58,290 bases of DNA from JACJYC01 sp964558465 (lineage in GTDB: Bacteria; Bacteroidota; Bacteroidia; Chitinophagales; Saprospiraceae), in assembly GCA_964558465.1 (NCBI GenBank), contig CAZLEF010000043.1:1-58290 (forward strand), in the 5' to 3' direction. Of this stretch, positions 35,534 through 44,886 are shown one piece after another. The translations under genes and the position numbers were made by a program. The notes below the pieces were generated by a model. The model searched no databases and had not been told where the DNA came from. It worked only from the letters and a program-made list of their open reading frames with translations. Within the stretch, counting starts at the first letter, position 1. The number at the start of each line of letters is the position of its first letter.

Positions 35534-38218
35534 ATGAAGACTATAGTACCAAACCTTTATTTTAAATCTTCCGGGCTATGGGTCTGTCTGACCGTCCTCT
35601 CGATGATGGTCAACGCGGGCTTTGCGCGCGCTTCCGCCCCTCATGCGGACGCCGGCCTGGGGGATGATACCTACTTCAGCCCCCCGGAATGGGTTGTAAC
35701 CTGCGGATTCAATATGTCCGTCGGTAATGAAGCCGACCTGAACGCGGCCATCGCCTGCTTCAACGCAGCCGGCGCCGCGGGGTTATATACCATTACGCTG
35801 ACCGCCAATATCCCGCTCACCGCGAGCACCACCGCGATCAGCAACGCCACAGCCGGCGTGGAACTGAAGATCGCCGGCGCCGGATTCACCGTCAACGCCC
35901 AGGTTCCCGCGCCTTCCACCACGGTTCGAAGGCCGTTCAACATTGCCGCCAATACCAAGGTGACGGTGGAAAACCTGACCATCAAGGACGGCAACGCCGG
36001 TACCTGCGGCACGAATACCTGCTACGGCGGCGGCATCATCAACCGGGGCTTCCTGACCCTGATCAAGGTCACCCTCACGGGCAACCGCGCCAACCAGGGC
36101 GGCGGCTTGTACAACGCAGCGCCGGGCGCCACCCTCGCCATCCGCAATTCGCTGGTGAATGCTAACACGGCCCGGGTAGCCGGCGGGGGTCTTTCCCTGC
36201 TGGGCACAACCACCGTGGATTCCAGCACCGTTTCCAACAACCTAATGGCCCCGGCCACCCCGACGTCCACCACCACCGGGGGCGGCATCATGGTCAACAG
36301 CGGCGCAACCCTGACGATCAGCTACAGCACGGTATCGGGTAACGTTGCACGTTTTGGCAGCGGCATCTATTCCACCGGTTCCACTTCGCTGCTCAATACC
36401 ACGGTATCCGGCAATCAGGCCGGCCACCTGGGCGGCGGGCTGTACCTCGGCAACGGGAGCATTTCCAGTCACAACAGCACTGTGGCGAACAATACCGCAA
36501 CTACCAACGGGAGCGGGGTTTATGCGGCGTTCGGCAGTTTCTCAACCGCCAATACCATCGTAGCCTCCCCCTCCGGCTCGAACTGCTCCGGCAACAGCGC
36601 CCTGGTCAGCTCGGCCGGGCATAACCTGTCGAGCGACGGCTCCTGCCCATTCTCCGCCTCCGGCGACCTGAACGGCCTCGATCCCAAGCTGGCGACCCTG
36701 GCCGACAACGGCGGCCCGACCAAAACCCACGCCCTGCTTGTCAACAGCCCGGCCATCAGCGGCGGCGGTAACGCGCTGATCCCGCCCGGGGTGGTCCATG
36801 ACCAGCGCGGCCCCGGTTTCAACCGGGTCTTCGAAGCGGAGCCCGTCGACATCGGCGCCTTCGAGTCGGATTTCGTTTGCAAAATGGAATTGACCAACTG
36901 CCCGGAAGACATCACCGTGTCGACCGACCCGGGCGAATGCGACGCCGTCGTGTCCTGGTCGCCGCCCGAGATCCTGAATTGCCCGGAAGGGGTCACCATC
37001 AACAGTTCGAGCACATCGGGGTCCACATTCGGGGCAGGCGTCACATTTGTGACCGTCGTCGCCACCGACGGCGTCAATACCTCCGACCCCTGTGAATTTA
37101 CCGTGACGGTGACGGATGACGAAGACCCGACGGTAAGCGGTTCCTGTTCAACCAGCGTGGTTTTCAACGGGGAACCCAGCTTTACCCTCAACCCGGCGAA
37201 CCTCGTCAGCGCTTCGGATAACTGCGGCATCGACCATATTTCGGTTTCGCCCAGCGCCATCAGTTGCTCCCAGGCTGGCTCGGGTCCGGTACCGATTACG
37301 GTGACCGTAACCGACGTGAGCGGCAATTCGACGGTCTGCAATGGCCAGGTGGCTGTATCCGGCCTGCCTTGCGGCTGGTCGGCCACGCCCCACGGCATCG
37401 CCTGCACCAACGGCAACCAGGCCAGCTACAACGGCCCGACCAATACCTTCACCCTCGCCACCTCGGGCTGTTACACGCCCAGCGCTTCGGCCGATGAAAG
37501 CGGCTGGATCAAGTACTCGCTTTGCGGCGACGGTTCCATCACCGCCCACGTAGCGGGACTGACGCTTCCGGGTTACGCGGGGATCATGATGCGGGAAACC
37601 GACGCCGCCGGGGCGAAAAAGGTAGGCATGGTGTACCAGGGCGCTTCCGCGCTTGCGCGGTATGCCCGTTACACAACCAACGGATTTTCCTATCCATCCT
37701 ATATCCAGGCTGCCGGCGCGCGCTGGCTGCGCATCGTGCGCACGGGCGACGTGTTCAAAGGTTACTACTCCGGCAACGGGGTGACCTGGGTATTCGCTTT
37801 TACGGTTACGATTCCCATGCAAAGCTGCATCCAGGTCGGATTGGTGGCCTGGGGTACAACGAATACCAGCGTGGTTACGGCTACCTTTAACAACGTAGTC
37901 GTCACGCCGCCTTATAACGGCGTCAAAACCGGAACCACGCCGGAGGTGGCGCTTGAACTGGCGCCTTCGGTCGACTTGTGGCCCAACCCCACCGGCGGGG
38001 CGGCTACGCTCGAACTCGACCAGGCCTGGGGCGAAAAGGTCACCGTTGAGATCCGGGACGGCCTCGGCCGCCTCGTCCACACCCTCGACGGCGACGCCAC
38101 TGCTGACAGAAGCCTGTACCTCGACCTGAAGGATCAGGCGCCCGGGGTGTACTTCATACGCGTGCAAAACCAGGAAGGAGACCTGTCCGTCCTCCGGTTG
38201 ATACTGGCAAGAGACTGA
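35534..38218 (+). CDS. T9SS-sorted beta-helix/HYR surface protein
   Basis: An 894-residue secreted protein. After the signal (~1-33) come right-handed parallel beta-helix repeats (about 70-400; for example YGGGIINRGFLTLIKVTLTG, NQGGGLYNAAPGATLAIRNS) ending in the choice-of-anchor-Q-like PVDIGAFESDF. A HYR domain follows (NCPEDITVSTDPGECDAVVS), then a second Ig-like unit, a concanavalin-like region (GVTWVFAFTVTIPMQSCIQV), and a C-terminal T9SS sorting domain (VDLWPNPTGGAATLELDQAW). It is delivered to the surface by the type IX system. An adhesin or polysaccharide-binding role is likely. A strong terminator follows. Confidence 0.85.
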   Translation: MKTIVPNLYFKSSGLWVCLTVLSMMVNAGFARASAPHADAGLGDDTYFSPPEWVVTCGFNMSVGNEADLNAAIACFNAAGAAGLYTITLTANIPLTASTTAISNATAGVELKIAGAGFTVNAQVPAPSTTVRRPFNIAANTKVTVENLTIKDGNAGTCGTNTCYGGGIINRGFLTLIKVTLTGNRANQGGGLYNAAPGATLAIRNSLVNANTARVAGGGLSLLGTTTVDSSTVSNNLMAPATPTSTTTGGGIMVNSGATLTISYSTVSGNVARFGSGIYSTGSTSLLNTTVSGNQAGHLGGGLYLGNGSISSHNSTVANNTATTNGSGVYAAFGSFSTANTIVASPSGSNCSGNSALVSSAGHNLSSDGSCPFSASGDLNGLDPKLATLADNGGPTKTHALLVNSPAISGGGNALIPPGVVHDQRGPGFNRVFEAEPVDIGAFESDFVCKMELTNCPEDITVSTDPGECDAVVSWSPPEILNCPEGVTINSSSTSGSTFGAGVTFVTVVATDGVNTSDPCEFTVTVTDDEDPTVSGSCSTSVVFNGEPSFTLNPANLVSASDNCGIDHISVSPSAISCSQAGSGPVPITVTVTDVSGNSTVCNGQVAVSGLPCGWSATPHGIACTNGNQASYNGPTNTFTLATSGCYTPSASADESGWIKYSLCGDGSITAHVAGLTLPGYAGIMMRETDAAGAKKVGMVYQGASALARYARYTTNGFSYPSYIQAAGARWLRIVRTGDVFKGYYSGNGVTWVFAFTVTIPMQSCIQVGLVAWGTTNTSVVTATFNNVVVTPPYNGVKTGTTPEVALELAPSVDLWPNPTGGAATLELDQAWGEKVTVEIRDGLGRLVHTLDGDATADRSLYLDLKDQAPGVYFIRVQNQEGDLSVLRLILARD

Positions 38219-38276
38219 TCCGTTCATTCGGATCGACGGCTAAAACAACGAGCCATAGATACTGAGCTTGTGTTCG

Positions 38277-38307
38277 CCCGGAAGCCCTTCGCTTCCGGGT
38301 TTTTTTT
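38277..38307 (+). terminator. Strong rho-independent terminator
   Basis: CCCGGAAGC (38277-38285), loop CCTTC, GCTTCCGGG (38291-38299), then eight T residues. It ends the 33012-38218 unit, just before the convergent gene that stops at 38312. Confidence 0.95.
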
Positions 38308-38311
38308 ATTC

Positions 38312-39730
38312 TCACCCTCCCGGATTCGCCGTTTCTTCCCAGACACGGGTCAGCCAGGCGCGCTCCGCCAGCAGTTGGGTGGAGTGGATTTCCGGGCCGG
38401 CGGACATGCGTTTGACTGGATTGTTATGCACCAGCTTGTACATCAGGTTGCAAAAGTTGAGGTAAGGCTCTTTCAGCGGTTGCGAAATCTTTTTGTTTCG
38501 ACGGAGATAGATCCCAAAAGCAGCCAGTTGAGAAAGCAACGGCTCTGTTTCGTCCAGTTCGTAATAGGTTTTGACCAGGATCACCCTCGCGCCCAGATGG
38601 TAATGGATATCGGTAAAATTCAGCCGGCTCAGGTTTTCAAGAACCCTGTTCCAGTCTTTTTTTTGATAATATAATTCCGCGAGGTTAAAATGAGAGGCGT
38701 CGTCACGGAACTGGGGGTCGAGGCTGGACGTGTATTTCCGGATGAACTCTTCGATCCATTGGTATCTTTCCAGGCGCAACGCCAGTTTGACCACATTGGT
38801 AAAGGTCCAGTGGGAAAGGTATTCTCCTTCGAAAAGCGAACGGTCGGCAATCCCGTCCTGGTAAAGCTGGAGTACCACAGGAATGTAACTTTCAAGGCCT
38901 TTCCGGATATGGCCCGCGCAATAATTGATGGCGTACAGATAGATTTCACGCCGCTCCCGGATCTCCAGCGCATCCGCGTGTTTTGCGATCAGCCGCCTCA
39001 ATTCCCGGAAATGGGTTTCTTTCTCCGGGAAAACCATGCACAGGTAGATCCGCAGGTAGGTGGCGGTCAGCGGATGCATATCCCGCTGGTCGAGCAGGTG
39101 ATTTTTCACCTTGTTCACAAAGGGGATCTGGTAGTCCGTGGTGAGGATGGTCTGCCGGTTGAGCATGGCGCAACTGTATTTCAGCTTGTTGTAGAAATAA
39201 AACTCATCCAGTTTGTCGGAAACTACTTGTATACCGGGGTCCACTTCCCTGACCTTGCGGTTGTAAAATTGCCGGACGCCATGCTCGGCCAGCAGGAATT
39301 CATACAGCAGGTTCTCCCCCTTCTGCTCCTGCCGGTCCCGGAGCCTTTCCATTGTTCGCTGGTACAAAAACCCGTAGTGTTTATCCAGTTTTTTGTCGAC
39401 CAGTTCTCCAAGGGCTTGTGAGTTGAACAGCAACTCGTTGGCCAGGAAGCTCCGGACGGCGAGGTATTGTTCACATAAACGCAGCAATTGGTTCATCAGG
39501 TGGGCCAGCTTCTGGTCGTTGTAGACTTGACCTGGAAACAGCTTCCGGAAAACCGCCGCCTTTTCCATCTTCCGGAGTTTCCACTCGGGCCATGCCCGTT
39601 TCAGGTATTGCATCAACCGGACCACATCTTCATTCTTATTGAAAAAAGGCGAGGTGACAAAATCTTCCAATTCCTTGATTTCCAGGGGATCAAAACTTTG
39701 AAGCATAGCGACCAGCTTGCTGTTTTCCAT
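38312..39730 (-). CDS. Unknown helical-repeat protein
   Basis: A 472-residue cytosolic protein without a signal peptide. It is helical throughout, with a TPR-like pair near residue 355 (ASHFNLAELYYQKKDWNRVL) and a conserved-looking start (MLQSFDPLEIKELEDFVTSP; FNKNEDVVRLMQYLKRAWPE). I know this type only as a Saprospiraceae-like hypothetical. The ATG at 39730 is preferred; a -7 element TAATTTTG lies at 39754-39761. No functional context, as it is flanked by secreted-protein genes. Confidence 0.75.
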   Translation of the reverse strand: MENSKLVAMLQSFDPLEIKELEDFVTSPFFNKNEDVVRLMQYLKRAWPEWKLRKMEKAAVFRKLFPGQVYNDQKLAHLMNQLLRLCEQYLAVRSFLANELLFNSQALGELVDKKLDKHYGFLYQRTMERLRDRQEQKGENLLYEFLLAEHGVRQFYNRKVREVDPGIQVVSDKLDEFYFYNKLKYSCAMLNRQTILTTDYQIPFVNKVKNHLLDQRDMHPLTATYLRIYLCMVFPEKETHFRELRRLIAKHADALEIRERREIYLYAINYCAGHIRKGLESYIPVVLQLYQDGIADRSLFEGEYLSHWTFTNVVKLALRLERYQWIEEFIRKYTSSLDPQFRDDASHFNLAELYYQKKDWNRVLENLSRLNFTDIHYHLGARVILVKTYYELDETEPLLSQLAAFGIYLRRNKKISQPLKEPYLNFCNLMYKLVHNNPVKRMSAGPEIHSTQLLAERAWLTRVWEETANPGG

Positions 39731-39753
39731 ACGGATTGATCTTTGTGACGCTT

Positions 39754-39761
39754 CAAAATTA
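39754..39761 (-). promoter_or_regulatory. Bacteroidota -7 element TAATTTTG
   Basis: On the minus strand TAATTTTG lies 24 bases upstream of the helical-repeat gene start. The -33 element is unclear. Confidence 0.45.
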
Positions 39762-39928
39762 AGCAATTTTTGTGAAAAAAATAATATTTTAAATGTAATT
39801 TTTTTTAAATACTAAAAAATTATAATTAACTAATTATCAATTAATTAAATTAAAGTAGTTTAAAAATTTGAAATGAAATAACGATTTTTGATCTATTTGA
39901 AATGGTAAAAAAATCTTAAATTTTGTAT

Positions 39929-39959
39929 TTGATTGAAGGGTAAAAAGGGTCTACATTTG
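39929..39959 (+). promoter_or_regulatory. Bacteroidota promoter (TTG-N20-TACATTTG)
   Basis: TTG at 39929-39931, 20 bases, then TACATTTG at 39952-39959. It fits the dockerin-like gene, whose only in-frame start is 25 bases further on. Confidence 0.65.
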
Positions 39960-39983
39960 TGATGAACAGCAAACCAAACAGCC

Positions 39984-41066
39984 TTGCGCACCACAGTCAC
40001 TACCCTTCTGCTGCTGCTTGTTACGGTTGCCCGGGGTCAGGTCGTCTGGCCGGGTGATGTAAACAACAACGGAATCGTCAATCATATTGACGCGTTGTAC
40101 TGGGCTGTGGCAAAGGAAGCGACCGGACCAGCGCGGCAGGACGCTACAACGGACTGGAGCGGCCAGCCGGTGACGACTGCCTGGGGTCAGAATTTTCCCA
40201 ATGGGGTGAATTACGCCTTCGCCGATTGCGACGGCGACGGAATCGTTACAGACGATGACAAAGCGATCATCGAAGAGAATTACGGACTGGAGCACGACAC
40301 GGTTATACCCGAGGAGTTTTTACAGGGCGACCCGGCTGAGGACCCGATCCTTGCCTTGTCTTCAGATATGGAAGATGTGGCGCCCGGCGAAACCTGGAAT
40401 GTACGCTTGTCGCTCGAAAACCCGGGAGGGGATACCATCCACAATTTCTACGGTATCGCTTTCACGGTCCATTACAACCCGGACGTGATCGGCAACCAGG
40501 CCAGCAACTTCCGGCTCAACATCGACGAGACGAGTTGGTTGTACGGCATAGGCGGCAACCAGGTCATACAGTATGTGCACAACGACCCGGTGAACGGCAT
40601 TGCCCATATTACGGTGGCGCGGATGAACCAACAGGAAACCAGCGGTATCGGATTGATCGGCACATTCTCCATCGTTATCGAAGACATCATCATCGGGTTG
40701 TCTTCCGCCGACCTCAGCGTTACGGATATCAAGATGGTGGACCTGGGTTTGACCGAAAGCCCGGTAGCGCCTTCCAGCCTGCACGCTGACGTGGTGACTT
40801 CGTTTACGGACGTACGCGATCCCGCGGGCGTCTTCAGGGTGTACCCCAATCCGGTGGTAAACGACATCCTGATCATCGAGGCGGTTCAATCGGAGAAGGT
40901 ACAACAGGTTGAATTATACAATGCATTGGGGCGCAAGGTCCTCAACCAGACATTCCGGAAGGGGGAAGAACAGCAAATGATTGAAATGGGTCATTTCCCC
41001 TCCGGAATTTATTTGCTGAAAATCCGAACGGAACGTTTCATTTATATTCAAAAAATCTCCAGATAA
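39984..41066 (+). CDS. T9SS-sorted dockerin/cohesin-like protein (TTG start)
   Basis: A 360-residue secreted protein. After a short signal (TTVTTLLLLLVTVARGQ) come two calcium-binding dockerin-like loops, GDVNNNGIVNHIDALYW and DCDGDGIVTDDDKAI. A cohesin-like beta domain follows (YGIAFTVHYNPDVIGNQ) and a T9SS C-terminal sorting domain (VYPNPVVNDILIIEAVQSEK). No ATG or GTG is in frame before the signal: the codon is TTG at 39984, with a stop at 39963. An ATG at 39962 is in another frame. So either a TTG start is used or a frameshift exists at the 5' end. The promoter at 39929-39959 fits the TTG. Confidence 0.78.
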   Translation: MRTTVTTLLLLLVTVARGQVVWPGDVNNNGIVNHIDALYWAVAKEATGPARQDATTDWSGQPVTTAWGQNFPNGVNYAFADCDGDGIVTDDDKAIIEENYGLEHDTVIPEEFLQGDPAEDPILALSSDMEDVAPGETWNVRLSLENPGGDTIHNFYGIAFTVHYNPDVIGNQASNFRLNIDETSWLYGIGGNQVIQYVHNDPVNGIAHITVARMNQQETSGIGLIGTFSIVIEDIIIGLSSADLSVTDIKMVDLGLTESPVAPSSLHADVVTSFTDVRDPAGVFRVYPNPVVNDILIIEAVQSEKVQQVELYNALGRKVLNQTFRKGEEQQMIEMGHFPSGIYLLKIRTERFIYIQKISR

Positions 41067-41149
41067 ACTTCAACATGGGTCGGTTTGCGCAGACCTGCCG
41101 CCAATAATTCATCATCACATATTATCTGCTTCATTTAAAACACATTCCT

Positions 41150-42163
41150 ATGAGACGAATGCTTGTTTTCCCAGCTCTTTTTGCACTTTTTTTCTGTATG
41201 GCGGGCTGCGACAAAGGCGCTGACGCAGTCTTCCCGAAGTTCAAACAACTGAACATCTTGCTGACCGATGGCCCCATCGACCTCGATGCCGTCAATATCG
41301 ATCTCAAGATGGTATTTGTCAGAGGCCCTCAAGGGACCGAAGAGATCAAACTGGGTACAAATGCAGGCATCTACAATCTGTTGGACCTGCAAAACGGAAT
41401 TACGGAACTCATCGCTTCCGCGCAGATCAACCTGGACGAAATCCATCAGGTCCGGTTTGTCCTGGGCGAACAGAACAGCGTGGTGGCCGGCGGGCAAACG
41501 CATGAACTCAAGATACCTTCCGGCAATGAAAGCGGGTTGAAGATCAATGTTTGCCTCGATCTGACCGGTGTAACAGAATATGACCTGATCCTCGATTGGG
41601 ATGCCGCCAAGTCAGTCCATGTAACCGGAAACGGCCTCTACATCATGAAACCGGCAATCGATGTAGTCAATCCGGACGCTCAATGCCTTGATGCCGAAGG
41701 AGAAGGTGAATCTGAAGAAGAAGAAACCGAAGAGGAGGAAGAAGAAGAAGAAAACAGCACAGAAACGGATTGCACCCTGACGCAAGGTTACTGGAAAACA
41801 CATACTGAAGCAGGGCCCGCTCCCTTTGATGAAACCTGGTCGCAACTGGAAAACGGATCAGAAACGATTTTCTTCGGTACGGGGCTTTCTTATTACACGA
41901 TCTTCCAGACCCCTCCCACCGGGAACAACGCTTACCTGATCCTCGCCCATCAATGGATTGCTGCACAGTTGAACGTTTTGCGCGGCGCATCCATCCCGGA
42001 TGAGGTGCTGGATGCCTGGAATCAGGGCGCTGAATTGCTGACCGCATACGAAGGCGCCCAGAAAATAACCGTGAATACGCCGGACGGACAACTCGCCGTG
42101 CAGCTTGCGGAGATACTCGACGATTACAACAATGGGGTGACCGGCCCCGGGAAATGTGAATAG
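41150..42163 (+). CDS. DUF4382 lipoprotein with acidic linker and YWKTH domain
   Basis: A 337-residue lipoprotein (lipobox LFFCMAGCDK). The DUF4382 domain covers about 25-175 (LLTDGPIDLDAVNIDLKMVF; IYNLLDLQNGITELIASAQI). A Glu-rich linker with runs of eight and four Glu residues follows at about 180-205, then a C-terminal domain that starts TLTQGYWKTHTEAGPAPFDE, a pattern known from other secreted bacterial proteins. Likely displayed on the outer membrane. It follows the dockerin-like gene by 83 bases on the same strand and may belong to its transcript. Confidence 0.8.
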   Translation: MRRMLVFPALFALFFCMAGCDKGADAVFPKFKQLNILLTDGPIDLDAVNIDLKMVFVRGPQGTEEIKLGTNAGIYNLLDLQNGITELIASAQINLDEIHQVRFVLGEQNSVVAGGQTHELKIPSGNESGLKINVCLDLTGVTEYDLILDWDAAKSVHVTGNGLYIMKPAIDVVNPDAQCLDAEGEGESEEEETEEEEEEEENSTETDCTLTQGYWKTHTEAGPAPFDETWSQLENGSETIFFGTGLSYYTIFQTPPTGNNAYLILAHQWIAAQLNVLRGASIPDEVLDAWNQGAELLTAYEGAQKITVNTPDGQLAVQLAEILDDYNNGVTGPGKCE

Positions 42164-42214
42164 GGTGGTAAAGAGCTAGTTTGTTTCCCCTTAGTATGAA
42201 TTTTTATTGTATTT

Positions 42215-42352
42215 AACTGCCAAATTACCTCGCCGGCAGACCGGCGAGCATCATGGTCCCAAACGGCGGTAAATTTGCGGACGCGGATTTTATCCGAACA
42301 CCTTCAAGCGTTTGCAGACGGAAACCGGTTGGAGACCATGATTTTGGCAGTT
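42215..42352. repeat. Nested inverted-repeat element (three-way-junction fold)
   Basis: AACTGCCAAA (42215-42224) pairs with TTTGGCAGTT (42343-42352), and ATCATGGTC (42250-42258) pairs with GACCATGAT (42334-42342). On the right the two arms are contiguous; on the left they are split by a perfect hairpin CTCGCCGG-CAGA-CCGGCGAG (42229-42248). It lies downstream of the DUF4382 gene in a 353-base gap otherwise without a credible gene. A 40-codon frame at 42253 is judged chance. Confidence 0.7.
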
Positions 42353-42516
42353 TTCCTACAACGCCGACGGAATAAAAAGGGAGAGGTCGACTTCGAAGAA
42401 ACGGGAAAAACTACTTCGTTTTTAGCCCTTTCGTAATCGCAACACTTAAACGATCCCGTTCTAATTCCACGGAACAGCGGCCTTTCTCCTTCCGGTCCAC
42501 CGGCATCCCGCCTTAT

Positions 42517-44715
42517 TCAGCTATATGCCTCGCTGTCCTTCAGCGGCAGTTTCCGCACCCGTTTGCCCGTCGCCCGGAACAGTGCGTTGCACAAGGCTGC
42601 ATTGACCGGCGGGAGGGAAATTTCGCCCAGTCCTTCGGGGTTCTCCGCACTGGGCATGAGTTCCACGACGATCTCCGGGCTTTCCGGGTAACGCAGCATT
42701 TGGTAGGTGTCGAAGTTGGCCTGCTCCACGCGCCCGTTCTGAATGGTGACGCCGCCGTAGATCGCAGCGCTCAACCCATCCACGATCCCGCCTTCGATCT
42801 GCGCCCGGGCGCCCAGGGGGTTGACCACGATCCCGCAGTCCACCGCCGCGTACACCCGTTCTACTTTGGGCCGGCCGGTCTCTGCATCCAGCGAGACCTC
42901 GACTACCTCAGCCACGTAAGCGCCAAACATAAAATGCGCGGCAAAACCCCGGAATTTGCCCTCCGCGGGGCCTTTTTTCCAGTTACACATCTCCCCTACT
43001 TTACGGATCACGGCCTTCAGGCGGGCGGTGCTGTAGGTGGGGCCGCCGTGGTCGTCGTACGGCATTGTTTTGTCCTCTTCCCCCATGAGTTCCAGGCGGA
43101 AATCGATGGGGTCCTTCCCGGCTGCAACGGCCAGTTCGTCGAGGAAACTCTGGTCGACAAAACAGGTGGCGTTGTGCCCCGGCGCGCGCCAGGCGCCCGT
43201 GCTCACGCGGGTGGCAATAGGAGAATAGGCCATTTTAAAATTGGGGATGAACCCCGCCGGGAATCCGTCCGGGAAAACCTCGGTTTTATGCGGCGAATCC
43301 TGGCTTTTGCGGAACAGGTAGCGGGAGGTTGTCGCCGCGTTGATCTGCCAGGCGCTGATCCTGCCTTGTTGGTCGAGGGCGCCTTTGAGTTGGTACAGGC
43401 CGGCGGGGCGGTAATAATCATGTTGCAGGTCGTCTTCGCGGGTCCAGACCACCTGGACGGGCTGCCCGATCTTGTGGGAGATAAAAACAGCCTCCGCGGC
43501 GTAATCCGCCATCAGCCTTCGCCCGAAGCCGCCGCCATTGCGGGCCTGGTGGACCTTGATCTTGTCCCGCGGCACGCCCGTGATCTGGGCGGCAAAAAAC
43601 GCCGCAGAGCCCGGCACCTGGGTAGAACCCCAGCATTCGACGCTGTCGGGTTTCACGTCGGCGATATAACTCATGGGCTCCATCGTGGCGTGGTACAGGA
43701 ACGGGACTTCGTAGGTGGCTTCCAGCACCTGAGCTGCTTGTTGGAAAGCTTCGTCCGTGTTGCCGTCGTTGCGCAGTTGCAGGTCGCCGGCTTTGGCCGT
43801 TTTTTCTTCCATCTGCCGCAGCAGGGCATCCGAGCTTTCCAGGGCGCCTTCGCCCAGGTCCCATTCCACCTGCAGAGCGTTTTTGCCTTTGAAGGCGGCC
43901 CAGGTATTTTTGGCGATGACGGCCACGCCTGCGATCCGGACACCCGGGTCGTCGGCAGCTTCAACTTCCAGCACCTGCACCACACCGGGCACGGCCAATG
44001 CCGTTGCGGGGTCGAAACTTTTCACCTTGCCCCCGAACACCGGGCATTTGGCGATAGCGGCGGTGAGCATGCCTTTGGGTTTGGCGTCGAGGCCAAAAAC
44101 GGGTTGGCCGGTGGCGATCTGGCGGCTGTCCACATTGCGCTGTTCCGTGCCGATGATGCGGAAATCCTTCGGGTCTTTGAGCGGAACGTCTTTGGGGACT
44201 TCCAGTTTGGAGGCTGCATCCGCCAGTTGGGCGTAGGTCAGCGATTCCTTGTTCAACAGGTTGACGACCTTGCCTTCCGCGGCCCGGCAATCCCCAGGCG
44301 CGACGCCCCATTGACCGGCGGCGGCCTGTACCAGCATTTCGCGGGCGGTGGCGCCGGCCTTGCGGAGCGTCTCCCAGTTGGTTTTTACGGCGGTGCTGCC
44401 CCCGGCGAACTGGGCGCCCATGAGCGGGTTGAAGTCCGCCTGTTGCACCAGGATCTGATCCCAGTTCACCTCCAGTTCTTCGGCCACCAGCATGGGCAGC
44501 GAAGTCTTGACGCCCTGCCCGATCTCCGGGTTTTTGGCGAAGATGACGATGCTGCCGTCCGATCCGATGCGGAGGAAGGCGTTGGGTTCAAAAAAGGAGG
44601 CGGCGGCCTGGTTTTCAGTCCGGCCGAAACCCGCCAATGGAAATCCGAGGACGAGCCCCGTTCCGGTCAGGCCGGATATTTTGATAAAATTTCTTCTGTT
44701 GATGTTGACCATCAT
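42517..44715 (-). CDS. Molybdopterin hydroxylase large subunit (isoquinoline 1-oxidoreductase-like)
   Basis: A 732-residue enzyme of the xanthine dehydrogenase family. It begins with a twin-arginine signal (NINRRNFIKISGLTGTGLVL), so the folded cofactor-loaded protein is exported to the periplasm. The MoCo-binding region includes GGGFGRRLMADYAAEA, VSTGAWRAPGHNATCFVDQS and the C-terminal GLGEISLPPVNAALCNAL. The last of these contains the active-site Glu expected in GLGE. The [2Fe-2S] subunit is encoded just upstream (44887-45354). Such pairs oxidise N-heterocycles or aldehydes, with electrons passed to a cytochrome; the substrate cannot be told. The 9-bp repeat array abuts the start. Confidence 0.88.
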   Translation of the reverse strand: MMVNINRRNFIKISGLTGTGLVLGFPLAGFGRTENQAAASFFEPNAFLRIGSDGSIVIFAKNPEIGQGVKTSLPMLVAEELEVNWDQILVQQADFNPLMGAQFAGGSTAVKTNWETLRKAGATAREMLVQAAAGQWGVAPGDCRAAEGKVVNLLNKESLTYAQLADAASKLEVPKDVPLKDPKDFRIIGTEQRNVDSRQIATGQPVFGLDAKPKGMLTAAIAKCPVFGGKVKSFDPATALAVPGVVQVLEVEAADDPGVRIAGVAVIAKNTWAAFKGKNALQVEWDLGEGALESSDALLRQMEEKTAKAGDLQLRNDGNTDEAFQQAAQVLEATYEVPFLYHATMEPMSYIADVKPDSVECWGSTQVPGSAAFFAAQITGVPRDKIKVHQARNGGGFGRRLMADYAAEAVFISHKIGQPVQVVWTREDDLQHDYYRPAGLYQLKGALDQQGRISAWQINAATTSRYLFRKSQDSPHKTEVFPDGFPAGFIPNFKMAYSPIATRVSTGAWRAPGHNATCFVDQSFLDELAVAAGKDPIDFRLELMGEEDKTMPYDDHGGPTYSTARLKAVIRKVGEMCNWKKGPAEGKFRGFAAHFMFGAYVAEVVEVSLDAETGRPKVERVYAAVDCGIVVNPLGARAQIEGGIVDGLSAAIYGGVTIQNGRVEQANFDTYQMLRYPESPEIVVELMPSAENPEGLGEISLPPVNAALCNALFRATGKRVRKLPLKDSEAYS

Positions 44716-44716
44716 A

Positions 44717-44759
44717 TGGATTGTTTGGATTGTTTGGATTGTTTGGATTGTTTGGATTG
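44717..44759. repeat. 9-bp tandem repeat (TGGATTGTT)
   Basis: Four perfect 9-mers TGGATTGTT and a partial fifth, beginning 1 base from the start codon of the molybdopterin subunit. Further short repeats (AATCAACAA/ATCAACGC types) continue to about 44880. It occupies the place where the leader of that gene would be. Confidence 0.85.
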
Positions 44760-44886
44760 AAACGCCACGCCGCGGCATGGTCGAATCAAAAAATCAACAA
44801 ATCAACGCATCAACAAATTAATTCGATTGTTCGATTGCCCCCCCCCTCGAATCAACAAATCAACGCATCAACGCATCAACATCCTC

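Noticed and set aside
42253..42375. 40-codon frame inside the structured element
   Set aside because: No signal, no homology, and fully contained in the inverted-repeat element; likely chance.
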